DNA of 9,860 bases, taken from Coprothermobacterota bacterium (GTDB taxonomy: Bacteria; Caldisericota; JANLFM01). Both the position numbers and the translations under genes were made by a program. The notes beneath the pieces are model-generated. The model saw only the letters and a list, made by a program, of their open reading frames with translations. It was not told where the DNA came from and searched no databases. Positions 1 to 5,226 of this stretch are shown piece by piece. Location: NCBI GenBank assembly GCA_026389415.1, contig JAPLHX010000213.1:1-9860 (forward strand), in the 5' to 3' direction. The number at the start of each line of letters is the position of its first letter. Positions within the stretch are counted from its first letter, which is position 1.

Positions 1-689
1 GAAGAATCTCCCAGGCGTTCACCATTAAGGTAGACCCCCTCCCATTCACCCGGGGTTTCCAAAAGATGCGGGCGTAAAACCAACTCCTCCGGACCATTAG
101 CAAAATCGTGTAGAAGTTGCTGATATCCAAGCCAAGCATGCGGACATCGCAATGAGAACGCAATGTCCAGGGTCACCTTGTGTTCGGTAAGAGGTCGGGG
201 TGGAAGTTCATTCCAACGCACCGTTTCTTCCCCACTTGCTTTCCGATAGAAACGAACCCCACTATTGGTTAGCATGGGTTCCAGCCCGAAATGCAGCAGG
301 AATTCTCCCATCGTTGGGTCTTCCGTCACAGCGCAGATTCCACTATGTTTCTGAGCCAATTCCAAGGCTTTTTCCAACAGTTTTCGACCAATACCTCTTC
401 CCCTGCGCATTGGCACTACATACAAGCAGGCTAGCCATAGGAAATCTGAACCGGTCACAGGAATCCAAGCAGACTTCAGCGGTGCCAATTGCAGGCAGCC
501 CACGGTTTCCTCTCCCATTTGCGCTTGGAAAAACCTCCAACCTTCGATTGAGCGCTTTTGCCAAAAGATACGGTGTTCGGGTCCGGTCTCTGGCGTGCAA
601 GGTGGATCATATTCCGTCGGGTTTTGCGCTTCGACGACGTCAATCTGTGAAAAAAGGGGTAATGCAACCTTGTGTTGGCGGGAATGCAT
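1..689 (-). CDS. GNAT N-acetyltransferase with YoaP-like thioredoxin-type tail (3' end outside window); may be a separate gene
   Basis: This is the part of the 1703 frame after the RnfD domain, described as if translated on its own from the in-frame ATG at 689 (codon 339 of the long frame). The acetyl-CoA binding motif is clear: LYVVPMRRGRGIGRKLLEKA, with R-R-G-R-G-I-G at 433-439 fitting [R/Q]xxGx[G/A]. Before it, APLKSAWIPV and a WLAC strand resemble, from memory, YoaP-like GNATs of Firmicutes (pattern IPxxxAWxP). After it comes a beta strand, CPH (Cys520), and EGVYLNGERLGDS near the edge, which fit the single-cysteine thioredoxin-like YoaP domain. The substrate is unknown. GGAGGA (714-709) lies 19 nt before ATG 689, longer than ideal. 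The stretch begins close to where such proteins normally begin, which supports an originally separate gene downstream of rnfD. No stop is reached before the edge. The GNAT assignment is firm; the YoaP tail is moderately sure. Confidence 0.6.
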   Translation of the reverse strand, partial: MHSRQHKVALPLFSQIDVVEAQNPTEYDPPCTPETGPEHRIFWQKRSIEGWRFFQAQMGEETVGCLQLAPLKSAWIPVTGSDFLWLACLYVVPMRRGRGIGRKLLEKALELAQKHSGICAVTEDPTMGEFLLHFGLEPMLTNSGVRFYRKASGEETVRWNELPPRPLTEHKVTLDIAFSLRCPHAWLGYQQLLHDFANGPEELVLRPHLLETPGEWEGVYLNGERLGDS

Positions 690-1703
690 CGGGGGTGCGC
701 TGACCGTATCCTCCGTTTTTTCACGCGATTCGGATGGGAGCTTTTTTGTTGTTGATTGCTTTCTGACAATCCCCTGAATTCCTCCAATGAAAGAAAAGGT
801 CCGGAACGCGGGGGCTTGCCACAGATATCCTCGGGCGGAGGGGTAGGCTAAGAAATCGAAAAGCGGGACTAGGATACTTACGAACGGCCAGGAAATAAGG
901 ATACCCAAGACTGGGCCCAGCATTAAACGAAAGGGTACCGTAAGCAAACCAGCAAGCAGAGCATAAAGCATGCGGTATCGATCTTTTAACGGGCTCGTGC
1001 TGGGATCCGGGATCAGAAAAAGAGCGAAAAAGATTGAATCTGCTGCAAACAGTTGAGCGGTGAGAGCTTGTTGCGCAAAAGGAAAGAGGCCAAACGAACC
1101 CACCAAGAAGAGTAATGTCATCCTCCAATCTAGGCTTCGGCGTATCAATAGGAAGACAGCAGAAAAAAACAGGGAGAGCACGGAAGTACTGCCGAGTGCA
1201 CCACTACCGGCACCCGAAACCAATTGCTCAACCCAAGTTGGTACTCGAACACCGCCCGGTAGCGCTTCCAGGCCAGGCCAGGAGTAAGTGATCGCTTGAG
1301 GGAAAAAAAGCGCGAGGAACAGCAATCCCAGTAATACTGGATGAAAAAAGCTTCGTCCCTGTCCGCCAGGCAAAGTCTTGCCGAGAAACACGGCCAAGGC
1401 CGCTGCCAGGGGGGGGAGTGCATACGATACCGAACCCGGAAGCAATAGACTGACCAACATCCCAATCGAGACCACCCAGCCGTCCTCTAAGTGGAGATGT
1501 TGGGAAAAAAGCAAAGATAAAAATATCTCTGCCAGAACAGCTGCCATCACCGTCAGGATAAGGATAATGAACGGCTTGCTCACTCCATAAATCAGGATGC
1601 TGGCAAGGAAAGGAATGGCCAGGGCGATGCACAACGACCAATTTCGCTGGATATAACTATCCCTAGCGTAGATGTGCGGCGGTAAGAAACGCGTCCGCCT
1701 CAT
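1..1703 (-). CDS. rnfD: RnfD-like membrane protein read in frame into a GNAT/YoaP-like acetyltransferase (partial, 567+ codons)
   Basis: My base-by-base translation from ATG 1703 stays open to the left edge without a stop. Residues 1-315 are an RnfD/NqrB-family integral membrane protein: EDGWVVSIGMLVSLLLP (73-89), GGQGRSFFHPVLLG (113-126), GALGSTS (168-174), LDWRM and DPSTSPL (233-239), with about eight to ten hydrophobic segments. RnfD sits in the ion-translocating membrane core of Rnf. The exported loop is short, and no [S/T]xATP flavin-threonine motif is present; the nearest look-alike is SGAG at 163-166. Residues 316-355 are a polar linker. Residues 360-470 form a GNAT domain, and the rest a YoaP-like thioredoxin-type tail cut by the window. 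The ATG overlaps the rnfC stop, with GAAGGA about 7 nt upstream. A -1 slippery heptamer at 747-741 would end RnfD alone at 327 residues. The RnfD call is strong; whether the fused product is real is open. Confidence 0.85.
   Translation of the reverse strand, partial: MRRTRFLPPHIYARDSYIQRNWSLCIALAIPFLASILIYGVSKPFIILILTVMAAVLAEIFLSLLFSQHLHLEDGWVVSIGMLVSLLLPGSVSYALPPLAAALAVFLGKTLPGGQGRSFFHPVLLGLLFLALFFPQAITYSWPGLEALPGGVRVPTWVEQLVSGAGSGALGSTSVLSLFFSAVFLLIRRSLDWRMTLLFLVGSFGLFPFAQQALTAQLFAADSIFFALFLIPDPSTSPLKDRYRMLYALLAGLLTVPFRLMLGPVLGILISWPFVSILVPLFDFLAYPSARGYLWQAPAFRTFSFIGGIQGIVRKQSTTKKLPSESREKTEDTVSAPPMHSRQHKVALPLFSQIDVVEAQNPTEYDPPCTPETGPEHRIFWQKRSIEGWRFFQAQMGEETVGCLQLAPLKSAWIPVTGSDFLWLACLYVVPMRRGRGIGRKLLEKALELAQKHSGICAVTEDPTMGEFLLHFGLEPMLTNSGVRFYRKASGEETVRWNELPPRPLTEHKVTLDIAFSLRCPHAWLGYQQLLHDFANGPEELVLRPHLLETPGEWEGVYLNGERLGDS
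709..714 (-). promoter_or_regulatory. GGAGGA ribosome-site-like sequence between the alternative rnfD stop and the acetyltransferase ATG
   Basis: GGAGGA lies a few bases after the -1 frame TGA (723-721) and 19 nt before ATG 689. The order stop, GGAGGA, ATG looks like an ordinary gene boundary preserved inside the long frame. The spacing to the ATG is long, and I found no in-frame GTG or TTG in between, so its function is uncertain. Confidence 0.35.
741..747 (-). promoter_or_regulatory. In-phase A AAA AAG slippery heptamer at the end of the RnfD domain
   Basis: Codons 319-321 of the long frame read ACA AAA AAG, so the heptamer A AAA AAG is exactly in the X XXY YYZ phase needed for tandem -1 slippage, as at E. 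coli dnaX. After a -1 shift the ribosome reads six codons (A-P-I-R-I-A) and stops at TGA 723-721, giving a 327-residue RnfD of usual family length. AGGGG and GGAGG lie upstream, but AGGGG is about 23 nt away, farther than the usual stimulatory distance. Only weak pairing (TCCG with CGGA) is seen downstream. The same run of six A is also a likely site for an indel or sequencing error. Confidence 0.4.
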
Positions 1704-2902
1704 TGAGTCGTCCTTCTTTCCAAGACACGGCGGAGGTAACGTTGATGAGCGATGCGAGAAGGGCAGACATAGGAGCAAGTCCCGCAAAGAAGGCAAGTTC
1801 GCACGCGAAGCGATTCTGCTGCGTCCCAGTCAAGCGATTTCACTGCCGTGGAAATCAACACAGGATAGAGCGCCTGGGGGCAAGCGTCAATACACTTGCC
1901 ACAATAGATGCACGGCTCTTCCATCGAACGCAATCGGCGGGGGAAAAAGACGAACCCCGTGGATTGGCGATGGATGGGGATTTCCAAACTGGAGATCACT
2001 TGGCCGCGCATGGGTCCACCCATAATGATCAGTCCAGGTGGTTGGGCAAAACCATCACACTGCGCGATCAACTCGGAGAGCAAGGTGCCAATCCTTGCTT
2101 CCAGATTCTGTGGATTTCGAATCGCTGGGCCGGATAAGGTCACTACTCGGTCTAGCAATGGAAGATGATTTACGATCGCTTCGTGTGCGGCGATTGCCGT
2201 AGGAACATCGACGATCGTCGCGGTCGTTCGTGGAGCAAGCGAGCGCAATAACAGTTGCGGGTTATCCTGTGGATAACGCGGGGGTAAGTTTACAAACGAG
2301 ATTCGTTTTTTTACGAATACCAGATCCTGCAAATCCGCAATCAGCTCATCTTCATCCGTTGTCAGAGCTAGGATGGCCTGCTCCGCCTGGAAGGCTTGGA
2401 GTAGGATTTCCATGCCGGAGATCAATTCCTTGGTGCGTTCTTCCATTAAACGCTGGGTGGAGGTCAGGAAGGGTTCCAGTTCGCAACCATTCACAACTAC
2501 AGTCTGAATCGGCTCCGAGCCAACCTTGAGTTTGATAGATAACACGCCAAGACGATAGAGCAATTCACGGATCTCTGTCGGTTCCCAAGGTCCTTTGCTC
2601 GGTTGCGGGGGCTGTGGTGGTTCTTCCTTTCCCGGGAGAATCACAATCGTCTCCACTGGCTCTGGTGCCCAGGGAACAACCAGCGGTTCCATTGAGATCA
2701 CTTCTCCCTGGACCGGTGCATGTAACGGTAAAGCGCTTTCGTCAGTCGCTTCTGCGACGACCTGCCCTCGTCGGACGGTATCGCCTGGACGAACGAGAGA
2801 TCGTAAGGGTATGCCAATTTCCGGGTCCAGCAGAGGGAGAAATAATTTGTTGGGGCTGATGGCCTTACGGATGAATTTGTCGATTGTCGCCCCTTGAAAC
2901 AA
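1700..2902 (-). CDS. rnfC: RnfC-like electron transport subunit lacking the FMN/NADH glycine loop (400 aa)
   Basis: RnfC is normally the peripheral subunit of the Rnf complex; it oxidises or reduces NAD(H) through FMN and passes electrons on through two [4Fe-4S] clusters. Here the N-terminal barrel-sandwich region is recognisable (FQGA at 2-5, HAPVQGEV at 61-68). The core keeps NGCELEPFLTSTQRLM (138-153) and IMGGPMRG (293-300). Both cluster motifs are complete: Cys331, 334, 337, 341 and Cys370, 373, 376, 380, each followed by Pro. The glycine-rich GLGGAGFPT-type loop expected just before residue 130 is absent and replaced by LGVLSIKLK (118-126). The IEDN-type motif is also lost (ILALTTDED, 177-185), and the family YPxGGxxQL reads YPQDNPQLL. 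The DNA is in frame there, so this is not a simple frameshift. Start is TTG at 2902, with GGAGGGG 11 nt upstream. It overlaps rnfD as ATGA. RnfC homology is clear; normal NADH activity is doubtful. Confidence 0.9.
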   Translation of the reverse strand: MFQGATIDKFIRKAISPNKLFLPLLDPEIGIPLRSLVRPGDTVRRGQVVAEATDESALPLHAPVQGEVISMEPLVVPWAPEPVETIVILPGKEEPPQPPQPSKGPWEPTEIRELLYRLGVLSIKLKVGSEPIQTVVVNGCELEPFLTSTQRLMEERTKELISGMEILLQAFQAEQAILALTTDEDELIADLQDLVFVKKRISFVNLPPRYPQDNPQLLLRSLAPRTTATIVDVPTAIAAHEAIVNHLPLLDRVVTLSGPAIRNPQNLEARIGTLLSELIAQCDGFAQPPGLIIMGGPMRGQVISSLEIPIHRQSTGFVFFPRRLRSMEEPCIYCGKCIDACPQALYPVLISTAVKSLDWDAAESLRVRTCLLCGTCSYVCPSRIAHQRYLRRVLERRTTQ

Positions 2903-2949
2903 GGGAATCCAAGCCCCTCCGGGCGAAAATCCCCGTGTGGTTCCTTTGT
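2903..2949 (-). promoter_or_regulatory. hypE-rnfC gap with ribosome site for the TTG start of rnfC
   Basis: This 47-nt spacer is the largest gap between genes in the window. It holds GGAGGGG (2920-2914), 11 nt before the TTG at 2902. No terminator hairpin with a T-run is seen, so read-through from hypE into rnfC is expected. The TTG is preferred because the next residues (FQGA) align with the family's FxGG start, and no better in-frame start is visible. Confidence 0.6.
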
Positions 2950-3957
2950 TCAGCAGATCCGGGGTAGAGGCTCTCCGGAAAGAGATTCTAATATCCGTGT
3001 TCCTCCGATCCTACTTCGTAAAAGAGCCAGCCCTTCCGGTTGGCATTGCACATCCCCGATTCGCTCAGCTCTGCGGCCGTATCTGTGCTGGTGAAGGACC
3101 CTTAATGCTTCATCCGCTGCAGCGGAGGGGACGATAATCACAAGCTTCCCCTCGTTTGCCAGGGTGAGAGGATCCAGGCCTAACATATCGCACGCAGCTT
3201 GCACGGGCACGTCAATCGGAATCTGGTCTTCCTGTAAGGTTACCGCAAGCCGAGAGGCTTGGGCAAGCTCACTTGCCACTGTGGCCAGACCACCCCGGGT
3301 TGGATCCCGCATAGCGTGAATTGGGATCTTTGCCGCCAAGAGGGCTTCTACCAAGCCCCATAAAGGTGCGCAATCGCTCTCGACCGGCAGTTTGGTGAAA
3401 AAGGAATTCCTTGCCTGCAAAACTGCCAAACCGTGATTGCCGATAGAACCTGTGACTAAGATCGCGTCTCCATTTTTCATCCGTCTCGGTTGGGGGACCG
3501 GATCCACCTTCAGGTAACCGATACCACTGGTAGATATATAGATTTTATCCCCCGCTCCCCGCTCCACTACTTTTGTATCAGCGGCAACCAATTTGACCTT
3601 GGCTTCGTTGGCAGTTTCGGCCATCGAGTCAAGCACAGCGTCGAGTTCTTTCCACGTCAAACCTTCCTCCAGAATAAATGAGGCCGAGAGGTAAACAGGC
3701 TGCGCTCCTACGGAAGCCAAATCATTGATCGTTCCACAGACTGCCAGTTTGCCGATGGTGCCTCCGGGGAAGAAAATTGGTTTCACCACAAAAGCATCCG
3801 TAGTAAACGCAATCTCTTTCTGTATCTTCAATATCGAGCTATCGAGAAAGGAATCTAGCGCAGGATTGGTGAAACGCGGCCAGAAATGTTCTTTAATCAA
3901 TTCCTGGGTCAGTTTTCCACCACTGCCGTGGGCCATAGTGACTACGATCGATTTCAT
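2950..3957 (-). CDS. hypE: HypE, carbamoyl dehydratase making the hydrogenase cyanide ligand
   Basis: HypE is an ATP-dependent dehydratase of the PurM/AIR-synthase fold. It receives a carbamoyl group from HypF on its C-terminal cysteine, dehydrates it to thiocyanate, and gives cyanide to the HypCD iron. The protein ends exactly in the required PRIC sequence with Cys335 as the last residue. Family motifs include MAHGSGGK (8-15), TTDAFVV (52-58), GGTIGKLAVCGTINDLA (65-81), GSIGNHG (170-176), DPTRGGLATV (218-227), LANEGKL (266-272) and GGTRILE (318-324). I chose ATG 3957 over an in-frame GTG at 3963: GAGAGG (3968-3963) lies 5 nt before the ATG, whereas the GTG would use part of that ribosome site. 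The ATG overlaps the hypD stop. With ATG 3957 the protein has 335 residues. Nothing seems broken. Confidence 0.98.
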   Translation of the reverse strand: MKSIVVTMAHGSGGKLTQELIKEHFWPRFTNPALDSFLDSSILKIQKEIAFTTDAFVVKPIFFPGGTIGKLAVCGTINDLASVGAQPVYLSASFILEEGLTWKELDAVLDSMAETANEAKVKLVAADTKVVERGAGDKIYISTSGIGYLKVDPVPQPRRMKNGDAILVTGSIGNHGLAVLQARNSFFTKLPVESDCAPLWGLVEALLAAKIPIHAMRDPTRGGLATVASELAQASRLAVTLQEDQIPIDVPVQAACDMLGLDPLTLANEGKLVIIVPSAAADEALRVLHQHRYGRRAERIGDVQCQPEGLALLRSRIGGTRILESLSGEPLPRIC

Positions 3958-5021
3958 TTCCACCTCTCATAGCGGTAAGCAGCCGCACAAGATCCTTCAG
4001 AAGAAACCATGCAGGGACCGATCGGGGTTTCGGGCGTACAGGCATGATCAAAGAGGGGACAATCCTGCGAAGAGTACCTTCCGCGGAGAATTTCGCCACA
4101 CAAGCAACCGTCAGGGTCTTTCGAAGCGAATTCCCCAAGCGAGAAGCGTTTCCGCGCATCGAAATTGGTATAGCTCGATTGAAACGCCAAGCCACTGTTT
4201 GGAATCAACCCTAGGCCTCGCCAGGTAACATCAGTGGGTTGAAACACTTCCTTCAGCAAGGCTTTGGCCGTACGGTTTCCTTCGGGGCGAACTACACTGC
4301 GATAAGCGATTTCTGTACCGATTTCTCCTGCTCCAATTCGTTGGACTAGAATTGCCAACGCGAGTAGGATTTCTTCCGGTTCAAATCCTGCCACGACTCC
4401 AGGGCGTCCAAACTCAGTCGCCAAGAACTGGAGAGGTTCGATTCCAAGGATAGCGGCAACATGGCCCGGCAATAGGAAGCCGTCAATCCGCGTAATGTCT
4501 TGCTTACAGAGAGCTCGCAGAGCTGGTGGCAGTAGTTTTCCGAGCAGGAAGAACGATAGGTTAGTGATTCGCTGTTGCGCCGCTGATCGGATGGTCGCTG
4601 CAATCAGTGGCATGGTCGTTTCAAATCCTACCGCCAGGAACACCACTTGTTGTTCGGGGTTTTCCATGGCAATCCGGCAAGCGTCATATGGCGAATAGAG
4701 GATGCGGATATCCCGACCACAGGCGTGCTCCATCTGCAAGCTGCTTTCCGATCCAGGGACCCGAATCATATCCCCAAAGGTCAAAATCGTAACACCGGGA
4801 ATCCTGGCCAAGGCGATGGCAGCATCAATGTCCCCTTGCGCGGTCACGCACACCGGACAGCCCGGGCCGGAAAGCAGCTGAATTTGGGGCGGTAGCATTT
4901 GTTTGAGTCCGGACCGAGCGATATTGACAGTGTGGGTACCACAAACCTCCATTACTCTACAGGGGCGATTGATTCCTCGTAGGGAGACCAATAGTGCATC
5001 ACGTTGTTTAAGGGAGAACAT
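3954..5021 (-). CDS. hypD: HypD, iron-sulfur scaffold for Fe(CN)2CO assembly
   Basis: HypD is the [4Fe-4S] protein that, with HypC, holds the iron while cyanide from HypE and the CO ligand are added. The 355 residues carry the known conserved motifs: CGTHT at 27-31, SGPGCPVCVT at 51-60 (Cys55 and Cys58), VGFETT at 131-136 and LPGHVAAILG at 184-193. The cysteine-rich C-terminus has C306, C308, C321, C328, C337 and C345 in the family context GCLCGEILRG, then CTPETPIGPCMVSSEGSC; these residues bind the cluster. The ATG at 5021 lies inside the end of hypC and has a weak ribosome site (AAGAAG just upstream), consistent with coupling to hypC translation. The TGA stop overlaps the hypE ATG as ATGA. 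The gene looks intact and functional. Confidence 0.98.
   Translation of the reverse strand: MFSLKQRDALLVSLRGINRPCRVMEVCGTHTVNIARSGLKQMLPPQIQLLSGPGCPVCVTAQGDIDAAIALARIPGVTILTFGDMIRVPGSESSLQMEHACGRDIRILYSPYDACRIAMENPEQQVVFLAVGFETTMPLIAATIRSAAQQRITNLSFFLLGKLLPPALRALCKQDITRIDGFLLPGHVAAILGIEPLQFLATEFGRPGVVAGFEPEEILLALAILVQRIGAGEIGTEIAYRSVVRPEGNRTAKALLKEVFQPTDVTWRGLGLIPNSGLAFQSSYTNFDARKRFSLGEFASKDPDGCLCGEILRGRYSSQDCPLFDHACTPETPIGPCMVSSEGSCAAAYRYERWK
3963..3968 (-). promoter_or_regulatory. Ribosome site (GAGAGG) deciding the hypE start
   Basis: GAGAGG sits 5 nt before ATG 3957, inside the 3' end of hypD. An alternative GTG at 3963-3961 shares its last base and would have no spacing, so the ATG is the better start. 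Confidence 0.65.
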
Positions 5022-5226
5022 TCACTTCTTTTAACAGGCGCAGGGTTTCTTCGGCTTCTTCCGGTTTCAAGAGGGAAATCGCGAACCCAGCGTGCACGAT
5101 GACGAAATCATCCAACTTTGCTTCCGGCAAGAGATCCAATCGAACTGTCTGTTGTACGCCACCAAAGTCGACCAAGGCTTCTTTGTCGGTTATTTGGATG
5201 ATTTTGGCAGGGATCGCTAGGCACAT
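5008..5226 (-). CDS. hypC: HypC, hydrogenase maturation chaperone (72 aa)
   Basis: HypC is a small chaperone that binds HypD and carries the Fe(CN)2CO unit to the hydrogenase large-subunit precursor. The start is fixed by the family signature MCLAIPAKI, in which Cys2, exposed after removal of the initiator Met, is the essential iron-binding residue. The ATG is at 5226-5224. A GGAGG ribosome site sits just upstream (5235-5231). The same frame is open for 17 more codons upstream to an ATG at 5277, but that would bury Cys2 and lies inside hypF, so it is rejected. The remaining sequence has the expected OB-fold-like pattern, including VDFGGV and VHAGFAI, and ends in TAA at 5010-5008. The length is normal for the family. 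It overlaps hypF by 10 nt and hypD by 14 nt. Confidence 0.97.
   Translation of the reverse strand: MCLAIPAKIIQITDKEALVDFGGVQQTVRLDLLPEAKLDDFVIVHAGFAISLLKPEEAEETLRLLKEVNVLP

Noticed and set aside
200..703. Plus-strand open frame of 167 codons
   Set aside because: It is antisense to the GNAT region; its translation shows no recognisable family and it ignores the clear acetyl-CoA motif on the other strand.
721..1128. Minus-strand open frame ending in KAPIRIA
   Set aside because: Its body is an out-of-frame shadow of rnfD. Only its last codons matter, as the tail that a -1 shift at 747-741 would enter.
1145..1641. Minus-strand open frames overlapping rnfD (1145-1465 and 1228-1641)
   Set aside because: They are other frames of the rnfD membrane region; the 1703 frame carries all family motifs.
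2903..2949. Possible terminator or promoter between hypE and rnfC
   Set aside because: I found no stable hairpin with a T-run and no convincing -35/-10 pair in the 47 nt.
3725..4228. Plus-strand open frame of 167 codons across the hypD/hypE junction
   Set aside because: It is antisense to two well-identified genes and has no recognisable domain.
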